Assembly (NCBI RefSeq): GCF_002929705.1
Contig: NZ_PJIN01000001.1
Coordinates: forward strand, 499,244-563,243
DNA length: 64,000 nt
Direction: 5' to 3'
Source: Arthrobacter sp. N199823
GTDB lineage: Bacteria; Actinomycetota; Actinomycetes; Actinomycetales; Micrococcaceae
Position numbers and translations under genes: made by a program. This document shows positions 1 through 8,610 of this stretch, one piece after another. The notes below the pieces were generated by a model. That model was not told where the DNA came from and made no database searches. It saw only the letters and a program-made list of their open reading frames with translations. Every line of letters starts with the position of its first letter. The first letter of the stretch is position 1.

Positions 1-891
1 GCTGGGTCGGCGGTGTATGCCTATGGTTCCAACTATCCAGTGAACGGGTCCTCGGCCAGCTACCTCGTCGACGTCATCTTCCAAGCTGCGGCGGCGCCGC
101 TAACGGTGATCAGTAGAACGCCGGCATCCGGGGCAAGCGACCAATCCGTCAATGCTGCTGTAAAGGCCACGTTCTCAACGGCGTTGGCAACAGGTTACAC
201 GGTGGCAGTCAAGAACGGGGCCACGGTCTTGGCCGGGACAGCCGTGCTTTCAACGGATGGCAAGACGCTCACTTTCACCCCGGCTGCTCCGCTTCCCGCT
301 GGTGCCACAATCTCTGTGGTGCTGGGACAGCTCCTATCCACTCAAGGGGCCACTCTGGCTGACGTTAGCTGGCAATTTAGCACCGCTGACGGTTCGGCAA
401 CACCAAGCAACTACTCCATGTTTGGTGCGTTGGTGCCTGACACGGCATCAAATGCCGATGATCCAGCAGCCATTGAACTGGGTGTGGCATTCACCCCTTC
501 AGTCGCCGGGACAGTGACAGCCATCAGGTTCTTCAAGGGCGCCGGCAATACCGGGGCGCATACGGGATCCATCTGGAACGCTGCAGGTGTCAGGCTGGCA
601 ACGGTTCCCTTCACCGGAGAGACAGCAAATGGCTGGCAGAGCGCTACTTTGCCGACGCCGCTACAACTGACCGCTGGAGCCACCTACACTGTCTCGTACT
701 TTGCGCCGAATGGTAACTACTCATCTACCAGCGCCTTCTTTGCAACAGCGTTCACCCACGGTCCATTGTCCGTGGGCGCTGGCAGCAACGGCCGGTACCT
801 CTACGGGAGCAGCGGTGGCATGCCAATCAACAGTTGGAACGCCACAAACTACTTTGTTGACTTGGTCTTCACCGTTCCTGCAACGCCTTAG
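1..891 (+). CDS. DUF4082 / Ig-like surface protein, 3' part only
   Basis: The reading frame is open from base 1, so the start lies outside the window. The visible 296 residues begin with the tail of one DUF4082 repeat (YLVDVIF), continue with a bacterial Ig-like domain (SbsA/Big_5 type, starting near PLTVISRTPASGA) and end in a complete DUF4082 domain from about residue 138 (key stretch AIRFFKGAGNTGAHTGSIW) closing with YFVDLVF. The first and last segments are paralogous, so the full protein is a tandem DUF4082-Ig array. Such modules occur in secreted actinobacterial polysaccharide-associated and surface proteins. There is no C-terminal anchor or membrane segment after the last domain, so release into the medium or non-covalent wall attachment is inferred. 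The stop overlaps the convergent gene by four bases. Confidence 0.85.
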   Translation, partial: AGSAVYAYGSNYPVNGSSASYLVDVIFQAAAAPLTVISRTPASGASDQSVNAAVKATFSTALATGYTVAVKNGATVLAGTAVLSTDGKTLTFTPAAPLPAGATISVVLGQLLSTQGATLADVSWQFSTADGSATPSNYSMFGALVPDTASNADDPAAIELGVAFTPSVAGTVTAIRFFKGAGNTGAHTGSIWNAAGVRLATVPFTGETANGWQSATLPTPLQLTAGATYTVSYFAPNGNYSSTSAFFATAFTHGPLSVGAGSNGRYLYGSSGGMPINSWNATNYFVDLVFTVPATP

Positions 892-1901
892 CGCACAACT
901 GACGGCGACCAAGCATGTTCAATGAACAAGGTGGGAGCCGCATTGGCGGCGGCAGCGAGAGACCAGACATCACTGTCGCCCACAGTCCCGCTCCGAGGCA
1001 GTCCGTAGAGCAGAGTGGTGTTGTTCAGCCACTCCACTTGATCATCAACGCTGCGTGATTCCGAGAGGATAGTTTCCTTATTCGTGGCCAGATCCAGGAC
1101 GGCAATATTCCAATGGGGGCTGGGCCCCTGGACTGTGTTCTTCTTGTACGCGATGCGCGTGCCGTCAGGCGAAATCGACGGGCACTCGGCAGTTTGCAGG
1201 ATGGAGGTCAATGTCCGCTTGGCAAGGTCTCCACGCACCAGCCACGTTTTGTTGCCGCTGGCTGCCGTGGCGTAAAAGGTATTGTCATCTGAACTGAAGG
1301 TGACGCCCCACAAGTTCCTGTCAACGGGCGCAATGGGGCTGCCATCAATGATCAAAGTAAAGTCCTCCAAGTTGCCAAAATCGCCGCCCGTGGCCTTGGC
1401 AATGACCGTCGCGGTGGAAAATCCTGACGGCGCGTAAGAGTGCCCGGTCACGAACGCGGTTGAGGCAACCAGGGTGCCATCGGGGGAGACCCGGGTGCGG
1501 CTGGGAATGCCGGGCAGCGGCCACGCTCTCTCTTCCTGCCAATCAGCAGTGTAAACAGCAGCCTCGAAGGTGGTGGCGATGCCCGCATTGGTCCGCAGAC
1601 AGGCATTGGTGCCCCCAGCTGAGTACACGCGATCGCAGACTGCATCCGTCACCTGCCGTGGGCCCGACGGGTTTTCCAGTGGCACGGCGGCCACATGGCC
1701 ATAGCCCGCGCCTGCGGCAGTGTTTCGAAAGACCACGTGGGGTACTGCTGAATCGATGGCCCCGGACTCCACAGACACTGACGACGGCGTGTCCTGACGC
1801 TGCTGATATTGGACAAAGGACCACACCCCGTAGCCGATGGCTAGCGCCAAACTCAACGCCGTGATCACTAGGAGCCACGCCCAGCGCGCTCGGGACGTCA
1901 C
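888..1901 (-). CDS. membrane-anchored TolB-like beta-propeller protein
   Basis: 337 residues. One N-terminal membrane segment (about residues 8-30, WLLVITALSLALAIGYGVW) is followed by an extracytoplasmic domain with WD40/TolB-type signatures SPDGTLVAST and SPDGTRIAYKK. This is the pattern of a lipid-anchored or membrane-tethered propeller used for protein or ligand binding; no enzyme motif is visible. It starts with GTG, and that codon overlaps the TGA of the upstream MFS gene (GTGA), so the two are translationally coupled. It is the third gene of a minus-strand trio with the genes ending at 1898 and 3207. The specific role is unknown. Confidence 0.75.
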   Translation of the reverse strand: MTSRARWAWLLVITALSLALAIGYGVWSFVQYQQRQDTPSSVSVESGAIDSAVPHVVFRNTAAGAGYGHVAAVPLENPSGPRQVTDAVCDRVYSAGGTNACLRTNAGIATTFEAAVYTADWQEERAWPLPGIPSRTRVSPDGTLVASTAFVTGHSYAPSGFSTATVIAKATGGDFGNLEDFTLIIDGSPIAPVDRNLWGVTFSSDDNTFYATAASGNKTWLVRGDLAKRTLTSILQTAECPSISPDGTRIAYKKNTVQGPSPHWNIAVLDLATNKETILSESRSVDDQVEWLNNTTLLYGLPRSGTVGDSDVWSLAAAANAAPTLFIEHAWSPSVVR

Positions 1902-3193
1902 TCGGTGACCTGGGCGAGTTTAATTCCGCGTACCAGCAGCACCGATAGCGGTATTGCCACGGCCAGTGCTACGGCGGCAAGCAGAATGGCGTGTTGGCGT
2001 CCCAGCGAAAACCACAACACACCGAAGCCGACGGATGCCAGCAGTCGGGATAACGCAACCACCGTTTGAGCGGCCGCAATCCCGCTTGCCCGGCTTGCTG
2101 GTGTGGAGAATTGACCTGCCAAGGCGGCGAGTACACCGTCCGTTGCGGCATAAAAGACACCCAAAAGTAGCAGGCACGTAAGTGTTGCCGCTGCCCCTGT
2201 GGACGGCAGCGCCGCACAGAGGTAGGCCGCAAGCAAGGCTCCGTGCCCCACAATGAACAGCCGCATCCGTCCCCACCGGTCCGCCAGACGGCCCAATGGA
2301 ATGGCAAGAATTAGGTATGCCACGTTTGTCCCCACATAGAGCAGCGGGAACCATTGGGTGGCAAACGACGCCCGGCTCTGCAGTACCAGGTATATGAATC
2401 CGTCACCGATGGTCACCAGCCCGAATATGGCTGCCACGAGTAAGAGGCGCCGCATGCCCACGTTATTCAAATCAGCCCAGCGGAACGGGAGCCGGCCGGC
2501 GGGTTCAGTCACAACCTGATGGGGGCTGGCTGGTGCTGACTTGGCCAAGATTTCGGCACGCTGTTTGCGGGCCGGAACAATGATGCCCAAGACCGCCAGC
2601 CCTATAACACCGCAAGCCAGAGAAGCAACGAACACGGCGTGGTAGCCGTTCGGGATGGCAAGCAGTACCGCGAACGCTAACAGTGGTCCGATGGTGGCGC
2701 CTACGGTATCCAGCATTCTGTGGACCCCGAAGGACCTTGCCAGGTGCTCAGGCTGGGCAGCTTCAGTGATCATCGCGTCGCGCGGGCCTGTCCGGATGCC
2801 TTTGCCGATCCGGTCCACGGCAATAATGGAGGTTACGGCACCAAAGCCGGTGGCTACCAGTAGCCCCGCCCGCGAAACCGCTGAGAGACCGTAGCCCAAG
2901 AAAGCGACCAGTTTGTGATGGTCGGCGCGGTCAGCTGTCCAGCCTGCGCCGATGCGGACAATGGCGCTGATCCCTTGGTAGATGCCGTCCAGGAATCCGT
3001 AGGCCACCATGGAGAGGCCCAGCGCGCCGGTGATGTAAAGGGGAAGGATTGCGTTGACAGACTCGGAGGAGATATCGGTAAAAAGGCTCACGAGTCCCAG
3101 AGAGATGATGATGGGAGAGATCTTGAACGGCGTTGTCGCGCGTTTCGAAGTGTCGTCTTTGCCGCCACGGCGGTCCGAGAAAGAAAGATACAT
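1898..3193 (-). CDS. MFS transporter (12 TM)
   Basis: 431 residues with about 12 hydrophobic segments and a charged, soluble loop after segment six (around ARKQRAEILAKS). The conserved stretch GKGIRTGPRDAMI after segment four belongs to a branch of major facilitators often annotated as MJ1317-like or as sugar/drug efflux. The motif ADRWGRMRLF marks the second half. It lies 13 bases downstream of the start-proximal gene (3207-3926) and overlaps the TolB-like gene, so the three are probably co-transcribed. The substrate cannot be read from the sequence; co-occurrence with two surface-exposed proteins would fit export or sensing of a cell-envelope compound, but that is inference. Confidence 0.85.
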   Translation of the reverse strand: MYLSFSDRRGGKDDTSKRATTPFKISPIIISLGLVSLFTDISSESVNAILPLYITGALGLSMVAYGFLDGIYQGISAIVRIGAGWTADRADHHKLVAFLGYGLSAVSRAGLLVATGFGAVTSIIAVDRIGKGIRTGPRDAMITEAAQPEHLARSFGVHRMLDTVGATIGPLLAFAVLLAIPNGYHAVFVASLACGVIGLAVLGIIVPARKQRAEILAKSAPASPHQVVTEPAGRLPFRWADLNNVGMRRLLLVAAIFGLVTIGDGFIYLVLQSRASFATQWFPLLYVGTNVAYLILAIPLGRLADRWGRMRLFIVGHGALLAAYLCAALPSTGAAATLTCLLLLGVFYAATDGVLAALAGQFSTPASRASGIAAAQTVVALSRLLASVGFGVLWFSLGRQHAILLAAVALAVAIPLSVLLVRGIKLAQVTE

Positions 3194-3206
3194 CTAGTGG
3201 CGGTCC

Positions 3207-3926
3207 CTAGCTCTCTGCATGCAAAATGCCAAAGACGCTATATTCCGTACCGCCGTCTTGTCGCGGTGTGGTGGTCACGGTGATCTTATCCGTTCCCCGA
3301 GTAAACCACATGGCAGATGATCCGGCGCTTGCCGGCGCTTGAGCGGCGCCCAGGCCCAATTGTGCAAACTGCTTCTGGTAGAACTGCATGACAGCTAGTG
3401 GTTCCGCCGTGCTGTGGGCCACCAGACTCACCTGAAGAATGCTTCCCTGCGGGCTCACCGAGCTGCTCTTCAGCGCTGAAGCCGGTGCCGCCTCAATGAC
3501 GTCAGTGGGAAATCCTGCAACGATTTTCCCGTTGACGCTTCCCTCAGCCGGGAGCGGCGACTTGACCAGAGGGCCGTCGTCTCGCGATTTCGGCAACGCC
3601 GCACTGGTGGACTTCTGGGCAGGGGGTGCCACTTCAAGGGGGCGTTGAGGGTCCGGAACTGCAGCGGGAGCTTTAGGGTTGACGGACGGGAGCACTGAAG
3701 GTTTGGCAGAGATGGCAGGTGCTGCTTTGCTGACTTTCGGGCTAGGAGCGAGTGCCGAGGCAGAAGGAAGCGGAGTAGCAGGCTGCAAGCTCGAAGACTG
3801 CGTGCCTGTTGCATCAGCAGCTTGAGGAGATGCGGGCGGAGTGGTCAATAAGTTGAGCATCACCGCAAACGCAACGATGACCACTGCCAAACTTAAACCG
3901 GAAATTACTAAAACACGTGGTTTCAT
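3207..3926 (-). CDS. proline/alanine/serine-rich membrane-anchored protein, unknown function
   Basis: 239 residues. A single N-terminal membrane helix (about residues 8-27) is followed by about 110 residues of low-complexity Pro/Ala/Ser/Lys sequence, which would span the wall, and then a compact C-terminal domain of about 100 residues (from about FPTDVIEAAP to the end) containing MQFYQKQFAQLGL and MWFTRGTDKITVTTT. The tail resembles small secreted alpha/beta domains of the kind that follow a linker in actinobacterial hypothetical proteins; no named family is claimed. It is the first gene of the 3926-888 minus-strand group. Confidence 0.7.
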   Translation of the reverse strand: MKPRVLVISGLSLAVVIVAFAVMLNLLTTPPASPQAADATGTQSSSLQPATPLPSASALAPSPKVSKAAPAISAKPSVLPSVNPKAPAAVPDPQRPLEVAPPAQKSTSAALPKSRDDGPLVKSPLPAEGSVNGKIVAGFPTDVIEAAPASALKSSSVSPQGSILQVSLVAHSTAEPLAVMQFYQKQFAQLGLGAAQAPASAGSSAMWFTRGTDKITVTTTPRQDGGTEYSVFGILHAES

Positions 3927-4104
3927 CGTTTTCTCGAGTCTGTTTTTCTAATCCCGATCATGAATAGGACGACCAAGAAATGCGCGGTCGCCATATGTTC
4001 TCAGACTAGCCCGGTAGCTCTAGCAGCTCCAGAGTAATAGGAACAACTTAATGGTTTCGCAATGCTGGGGTGGAGAGAATCAAAGACGATCACCACCCTG
4101 GACC

Positions 4105-4566
4105 TCAGCTTCGGTGCGCCGCTCGTGGGGCGAGTCTACGAATCTGGCGGATCCGCAGGGACCAAATGATCAGGACCAGTACGGTTCCTATCAATGCTCC
4201 GGAGGCGTTGGCGACAATATCGCTCCACGCCGGAACCCGCTGGGGCAAGAAGATGCCTTGGGCTAGCTCTACAGCGCCGGAGATTGCTGCAGCAATGACG
4301 ACTGAGAGCCACCAGAGCCGCCGGTGCAGGCGCAGCGTCAGGATGATCCCGAAGGGGATAAACAGCAGAATATTGGCGGCAAATTCAATCTTGCGGTAAC
4401 CGATGAACCATTGGGGCAGGCCGTGGCTGTGTAGCCACATGATGACGTGCGTCAGAGCGCCATCTATGGGCCTGTCCACGGGAGACGGCCAAAACAGGAT
4501 GCCGGCCAAAGCGGCAAAGTAGACGATTGCCAGAACGACGGCGATCTTGTGGCTGGTGGTTCTCAC
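4105..4566 (-). CDS. VanZ-like membrane protein (copy 1)
   Basis: 153 residues from a GTG at 4566; the frame is open further upstream, but that part is antisense to the sufS relic and does not match VanZ. VanZ features are the motif FWPSPVDRP, the helix IEFAANILLFIPFG, and GAVELAQGIFLPQRVPAWSDIVAN. About four membrane segments. The alignment of its start with copy 2 at 5310-5759 (FWPTPVDRP, LFIPFGIILTLRLHRRLWWLSVVIAAA) fixes the GTG. There is no Shine-Dalgarno sequence, but TAGACT lies 7 bases upstream of the GTG, which would suit a leaderless transcript. VanZ-family proteins are linked to teicoplanin and lipoglycopeptide resistance; the function of housekeeping copies is unclear. Confidence 0.8.
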   Translation of the reverse strand: MRTTSHKIAVVLAIVYFAALAGILFWPSPVDRPIDGALTHVIMWLHSHGLPQWFIGYRKIEFAANILLFIPFGIILTLRLHRRLWWLSVVIAAAISGAVELAQGIFLPQRVPAWSDIVANASGALIGTVLVLIIWSLRIRQIRRLAPRAAHRS

Positions 4567-4603
4567 AAGGGTCAGTCTAAACGTAGGGCAAGCGTCGGGC
4601 GTT

Positions 4604-4855
4604 CCTCGGGCAGGATTGGCCGCCTTTGAAGTGGCGGGAGTGCACGCGCACGACGTCGGACAGTTCCTTGACGCTGCCGGCATCGCCGTCCGCGTGGGGC
4701 ACCATTGCGCCCAGCCGCTGCATCGCCGTCTCGGTCTGAACTCGTCCACTCGGGCGAGCACTTATTTGTACAACACAACTGCCGAAGTTGACGCTTTCCT
4801 GGCCGCGGTGGCCGGGGTGCGAAGCTACTTTGGCGTGGAAGGTGCCTCACTGTGA
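4604..4855 (+). pseudogene. sufS': sufS C-terminal remnant (cysteine desulfurase), 5'-truncated
   Basis: About 83 codons match the extreme C-terminus of SufS-type cysteine desulfurases: FEVAGVHAHDVGQ, then RVGHHCAQPLHRRLG with the active-site cysteine, then TRASTYLYNTTAEVDAF. A complete SufS has about 400-440 residues; the PLP-binding lysine domain is missing, because the sequence upstream is the antisense VanZ gene. The frame stays open back to 4547, but the match stops near 4604. The stop overlaps the sufU start in a GTGA, as in intact suf operons. It is a relic left by a rearrangement and cannot be an active desulfurase on its own. Confidence 0.85.
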
Positions 4856-5313
4856 GCGCGTTGGATTCGCTGTATCAGCAGATCATTTTGGAAGAGTCCA
4901 AGACCCGGCGCGGCGGTGACTTGCGCGATGATCAGTTGGACGGGCAGCATTTGCCGGCCAACGTGGGTCAATGCCACCAGCTGAACCCGGTGTGCGGGGA
5001 TGAGATCACGTTGCGGATCGAGACGGCCGAGGATGAGGTGAGCGGCATCCATTGGGCGGGGGATGGCTGCTCCATTTCCATGGCGTCGGCCTCCATTCTC
5101 AGTGACATGGTGGTGGGCCTGAACCGCGCCGAGGTGGCTGCGTTGATTGCGAATTTCCGCGAAGTGATGCGTTCACGCGGGAAGCTGGTAGCGGATGAGG
5201 AGATCCTCGGCGATGCCGCCGCGCTCTCAGGTGTCTCGAAGTTCCCGGCCCGCGTTAAATGCGCCATGCTCGCCTGGGTGGCCGCTGAGGATGCGCTGAA
5301 CCAGACCAGTTAG
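4852..5313 (+). CDS. sufU: SufU iron-sulfur assembly / sulfur-transfer protein
   Basis: 153 residues, full length for the family. The zinc ligands of SufU are present: Cys48 and Asp50 (NPVCGD), Cys73 (GDGCSIS) and Cys137 (RVKCAML). SufU accepts persulfide sulfur from SufS and supports SUF cluster assembly in Gram-positive bacteria. The GTG start overlaps the stop of the truncated sufS (GTGA). Because its partner gene here is broken, activity would depend on another suf locus elsewhere in the genome, and SufT does not follow. The 3' end overlaps the convergent VanZ gene by four bases. Confidence 0.9.
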   Translation: MSALDSLYQQIILEESKTRRGGDLRDDQLDGQHLPANVGQCHQLNPVCGDEITLRIETAEDEVSGIHWAGDGCSISMASASILSDMVVGLNRAEVAALIANFREVMRSRGKLVADEEILGDAAALSGVSKFPARVKCAMLAWVAAEDALNQTS

Positions 5314-5759
5314 CGCATGGCCGGGGTGCTGCGAAGGGTTTTGCGCCTACGCAACGCCCAAATGACCAGCACCAGCATGGTTCCTATGAACGCTCCTGAG
5401 GTATTGGCGACGACATCACTCCACGCCGGAACACGCTCAGGCAGAAAAATGCTTTGAGCCAGCTCGACAGCGCCTGAAGTTGCCGCAGCAATAACCACTG
5501 AAAGCCACCAGAGCCTCCGGTGCAGGCGCAGCGTCAAAATAATCCCGAAAGGGATGAACAGGAGGATGTTGGCCGAGAACTCAACCACGTTGTAGTTGAT
5601 GAACTTAGGCATCCCGTGTCGATGGAGCCATGACAGCACCTCATGGAGTGTGCCTGCGGCCGGTCGATCTACGGGAGTGGGCCAAAAGACGATCAGGACA
5701 ACTGCGAGCAGGTACGCCGCAGCCAAGGCCACGATGATTCGGTGTAGGGGTTTGTTCAC
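5310..5759 (-). CDS. VanZ-like membrane protein (copy 2)
   Basis: 149 residues starting at GTG 5759, five bases after the nhaA stop, so probably transcribed with nhaA. Four hydrophobic segments; VanZ motifs FWPTPVDRP, VEFSANILLFIPFG and GAVELAQSIFLPERVPAWSD. The central stretch is nearly identical to copy 1 at 4105-4566 at protein level and clearly similar in DNA, so the two are recent paralogues in the same orientation flanking the sufS relic and sufU. The physiological role is not known from sequence; some VanZ proteins lower susceptibility to glycopeptides. Confidence 0.85.
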   Translation of the reverse strand: MNKPLHRIIVALAAAYLLAVVLIVFWPTPVDRPAAGTLHEVLSWLHRHGMPKFINYNVVEFSANILLFIPFGIILTLRLHRRLWWLSVVIAAATSGAVELAQSIFLPERVPAWSDVVANTSGAFIGTMLVLVIWALRRRKTLRSTPAMR

Positions 5760-5764
5760 GAAGC

Positions 5765-7066
5765 TCAGTCTTGCTGATACACGTCAGGGATGCCGTCACC
5801 ATCGTCATCGCGGTCCTCGAGCTCAGCGAGTTGGCGGTAATGCTTGTTTCTTATGCGCAGTACCACGGTGGCCAGCAGCGCCGAGGCTAGAGAACCCGCG
5901 AGAATAGCGACCTTTGCGTGGCTGTAATGCGGGCTGTCGTCGCCAAAGCTGAGCTCGCTAATCAGTAGTGAGACCGTGAAGCCGACCCCGGCCAAGAGCG
6001 CAAGGCCGACGACATCGATCCAAGCCAGTCCGTCGTCGAGCTTGGCTTTGGTGGTTTTCGTGACAAGCCACGTGGCACCCAGGACACCCGCAAATTTGCC
6101 GATAATTAGCGCCCCGAGGATACCCAAAGCAACAGTGTCGGTGAACGCAGACTTCAGCCCAGCCACGCCGCCCAAGGCGACTCCGGCGGAGAAGAAGGCA
6201 AAGACCGGCACTGCAAAGCCCGCGGAAATGGGCCGCATGAGATGTTCAAAGTGTTCGGCCATTCCTGGTCCCGCATCTGGACCGCCAGCCTTCGCAGAAC
6301 GGATCACTGGGACGGCGAAGCCCAGCAAAACACCAGCGACTGTGGCATGGATGCCCGATGCGTGGACTAGGGCCCAGGTGGCGAGGGCCAGTGGCAGCAG
6401 GAGGTACCAAGAGCGGATTCGTTTCTGAACCAGCCACGTGAATGCGAGCAGGGGAATAACGGCCAAGGCCAGGAATCCATAGTTCATCTCACCCGGGTAG
6501 AAGACGGCAATGATGGCGATGGCGATCAGATCGTCTACAACAGCAAGGGTTAGCAGGAAGGTGCGCAGCGCGCTGGGTAGGTGGGTGCTGATGACTGCCA
6601 GGACTGCGAGTGCGAAGGCGATGTCCGTGGCAGTGGGAATGGCCCAGCCCTTGAGGACTTCCGGCCCGGCAGCCCAATTGACTGCCACAAAGAACAGCGC
6701 GGGGACAATAACCCCACCTACTGCGGCCGTAATCGGGACTATTGCCCGAGCCGGATTGCGCAGATCTCCTGCCACGAATTCTCGTTTGAGTTCCAGACCT
6801 GCCACGAAGAAGAAGATGGCTAGGAGGCCGTCGGACGCCCAGCCGCCCAGGCTCAGATTCAAGTGAAGCCACTCGGGGCCAATCTTGAAGTCGCGGAGAT
6901 TGAAGTAGCTCTCCGCGATGGGTGAGTTTGCCCAGACCAAAGCGATCACGGTGGCGGCAAGCAGCAAAGCCCCGCCAACGGTTTCGGAGCGGAGGATGTT
7001 GTTGATGCGCACAAATTCGGAGTAGCTTCCGCGACCGAAGATGCGAGGTGTTGACGATGAACTCAT
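5765..7066 (-). CDS. nhaA: Na+/H+ antiporter NhaA
   Basis: 433 residues, about 12 membrane segments. NhaA signatures are visible: [13 protein letters not shown] near residue 85, [14 protein letters not shown] with Asp148, and [13 protein letters not shown] with the paired Asp178-Asp179 that form the Na+/H+ binding site. It exchanges sodium for protons at the cytoplasmic membrane for pH and salt homeostasis. The C-terminal tail is charged ([16 protein letters not shown]), longer and more acidic than the E. coli tail, with a DxDxDG-like acidic run. The ATG start is followed by a short cytoplasmic N-terminus before the first helix. The VanZ-like gene is immediately downstream. Confidence 0.93.
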   Translation of the reverse strand: MSSSSTPRIFGRGSYSEFVRINNILRSETVGGALLLAATVIALVWANSPIAESYFNLRDFKIGPEWLHLNLSLGGWASDGLLAIFFFVAGLELKREFVAGDLRNPARAIVPITAAVGGVIVPALFFVAVNWAAGPEVLKGWAIPTATDIAFALAVLAVISTHLPSALRTFLLTLAVVDDLIAIAIIAVFYPGEMNYGFLALAVIPLLAFTWLVQKRIRSWYLLLPLALATWALVHASGIHATVAGVLLGFAVPVIRSAKAGGPDAGPGMAEHFEHLMRPISAGFAVPVFAFFSAGVALGGVAGLKSAFTDTVALGILGALIIGKFAGVLGATWLVTKTTKAKLDDGLAWIDVVGLALLAGVGFTVSLLISELSFGDDSPHYSHAKVAILAGSLASALLATVVLRIRNKHYRQLAELEDRDDDGDGIPDVYQQD

Positions 7067-7176
7067 GGGCGGGAACGCCCTTTCAGTGGTGCAAAATCCT
7101 CAGCGCGTTGGCCGGGGACTTTTGGGTTCGACAATGGCATTGCCGACCAGACTTCCCGGCGCACCTGATTACAAGT

Positions 7177-7226
7177 TTACAGGGTGGCGGAGAGGGCCTC
7201 ATTTACAGGGTGGCGGAGATGGCCTC
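7177..7226. repeat. 24-bp tandem direct repeat, two copies
   Basis: Copies at 7177-7200 and 7203-7226 share TTACAGGGTGGCGGAGA followed by GGCCTC, with one internal difference (G/T). The period is 26 bases. It is between nhaA and the SipW-type cluster. It could be replication slippage or a protein-binding array; nothing more can be said. Confidence 0.7.
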
Positions 7227-7351
7227 GATGAAAACCGTGAAAACGTGGCCACGAGCTTCAGAGGGGCGTCTGAGGGTGAATAATTATTAGCGGCCAGGGA
7301 TAGGAATTTAGCCACTTGGTGAATGAATGTACCCGAACGGCAAAAGAAATG

Positions 7352-7373
7352 GCCGTTTGGAAGCCGTTTGGAA
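7352..7373. promoter_or_regulatory. perfect 11-bp tandem repeat, candidate activator/repressor site
   Basis: GCCGTTTGGAA occurs twice head to tail (7352-7362 and 7363-7373). An 11-base period puts both copies on one face of the helix. It lies 80-102 bases upstream of the first gene of the exported-protein cluster, a suitable position for a transcription factor. The binding protein is unknown. Confidence 0.4.
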
Positions 7374-7453
7374 GTTGTCCGTATGGATAGTTATGGGCTT
7401 GGCTAGGTGTACTGCCTACTGGGGGCATGAATTTGGAGTATGGGGGGATTTTC

Positions 7454-8017
7454 ATGAAGAAGATTACGAAGGCAGCCGTCGCTGCGGGTGCAGCTGCTGC
7501 TCTGATGCTCGGGGGAGCGGGGTCGTTGGCACTTTGGAACGATTCCAAGACTGTCGACGCGGGAACAGTCACGACCGGTCACCTCACGTTGGACGCGACG
7601 GCCGCTGGCACCTGGACTGACATGAGTATTGGCGCTGGCACAACTGCATTTGTTCCTGGAACTGACCACTTGGTCCCGGGTGACACCGTGGTGTACTCCC
7701 AGACGGTGACCATTGCCGCTGACGGGAAAAACTTGCGGGGCGCGCTGACCGTGGGGGCACTGGATGCCGCCGTCCCGGAAGCACTGGCTGAAGACGTGAC
7801 GGTGACGATAGCTGCTGCACCTACCGACCCGAAGCTGACGCTTATCGGTAGTAATGAAGTGTCCTTCGCTGAGCCGGGGAGCTATGAAGTTCCCGTGACC
7901 ATCACCGTTCTCTTCGCGAAGGGTGTATTGGGTACGGTACCTACTCCCGCGGCAGAGATGGGCGCAGACATTGACCTGACTGCGCTGACCCTGACCCTGA
8001 ATCAGGTTCGCCCGTAG
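7454..8017 (+). CDS. alternate-signal-peptide exported protein (TasA/camelysin-like), first cluster gene
   Basis: 187 residues from ATG 7454; an in-frame ATG at 7427 exists, but 7454 has the GGGGGG ribosome-binding run 9 bases upstream and puts the signal peptide at the terminus. The N-terminus (MKKITKAAVAAGAAAALML, then GGAGSLALWNDS) is the alternate type cleaved by SipW-like peptidases; the LALWND motif followed by VDAGTVTTGHLTL matches the RER_14450 / SipW-dependent families of Actinobacteria. The mature part is a beta-rich domain with a DHLVPGDTVVYSQTVTI segment like that of TasA and camelysin. It is probably an extracellular structural or matrix protein, co-transcribed with the genes to 11497. 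Confidence 0.8.
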   Translation: MKKITKAAVAAGAAAALMLGGAGSLALWNDSKTVDAGTVTTGHLTLDATAAGTWTDMSIGAGTTAFVPGTDHLVPGDTVVYSQTVTIAADGKNLRGALTVGALDAAVPEALAEDVTVTIAAAPTDPKLTLIGSNEVSFAEPGSYEVPVTITVLFAKGVLGTVPTPAAEMGADIDLTALTLTLNQVRP

Positions 8018-8034
8018 TCAGTACCCGACGGTAA

Positions 8035-8610
8035 ATGCGCAAAATCCTCATGTCCGCCGTAGCTGCGGCTGTGCTCGTGGTGCTTTTTGCAAGCGCCCAA
8101 GGCACGGCCGCGCTTTGGCGTGCAGAGGAGACACTAAAACCAGGCACCATCACCACAGGCACGCTCTCGCTAGCGGTGGGCAACGGGAGTTGGGCATCGG
8201 CTGACTTTCCCTTCGAAGCCCTCGATACACAAACGCTGGGCCCAGGCAGATTCGTCCAGGCACCACTGACCATTAGCAACACCGGAACCACAACTTTGGG
8301 CTACTCCTTGGTCGGCGCCGCCTCCGCAACCACACCGCAATCTGCGGCTGATGCGGCGTTGGCTGCCGCCGTCGTACTTTCAGTGCATGTCACCGACGAT
8401 TCGGCGGCGTGCGCGGCAGACGCTTCCAGCCCGGATCCTTCGCTGTACGAGGGTTCGCTGGCAGGCGCGGCGTTTGCGGAGGCCGGCGATCTTCAACCCG
8501 GCGAGGGCGAATTGCTGTGCGTCCGCGTTGCTCTTCCGGCCAATGCGTCGCCGGATGCGGCCGGCGGGAAATTGCAGCTCGTACTTACCTGGCGCGGTGA
8601 TCAGCGGTGA
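8035..8610 (+). CDS. alternate-signal-peptide exported protein, second cluster gene
   Basis: 191 residues. The N-terminal segment ends in GTAALWRAEETLKPGTITTGTLSL, the same ALW and GTITTG pattern as the gene before it. The mature domain includes APLTISNTGTTTLGYSL, typical of camelysin/TasA-like beta-sandwiches (a conserved N-T-G turn). Two cysteines (SAACAAD and ELLCVRV) could form a disulfide after export. It follows the first gene by 17 bases, with no good Shine-Dalgarno sequence, and its TGA overlaps the GTG of the signal peptidase (GTGA), so its supply is coupled to that of its likely processing enzyme. Confidence 0.78.
   Translation: MRKILMSAVAAAVLVVLFASAQGTAALWRAEETLKPGTITTGTLSLAVGNGSWASADFPFEALDTQTLGPGRFVQAPLTISNTGTTTLGYSLVGAASATTPQSAADAALAAAVVLSVHVTDDSAACAADASSPDPSLYEGSLAGAAFAEAGDLQPGEGELLCVRVALPANASPDAAGGKLQLVLTWRGDQR

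Larger units (their letters stand above)
7067..7453. other. intergenic region between divergent nhaA and the SipW-type cluster
   Basis: 387 bases without a credible gene. It holds the nhaA promoter on the minus strand and the promoter of the 7454-11497 cluster on the plus strand. Two pairs of short direct repeats are present (7177-7226 and 7352-7373, listed separately). A purine run GGGGGG lies 9 bases before the ATG at 7454. No clear -35/-10 pair stands out, and no conserved RNA was recognised. Confidence 0.6.

Noticed and set aside
4567-4761. Upstream extension of the VanZ copy 1 reading frame
   Set aside because: It is antisense to the sufS relic, has an Arg/Cys/Pro-rich composition unlike VanZ, and the match with copy 2 begins only at GTG 4566.
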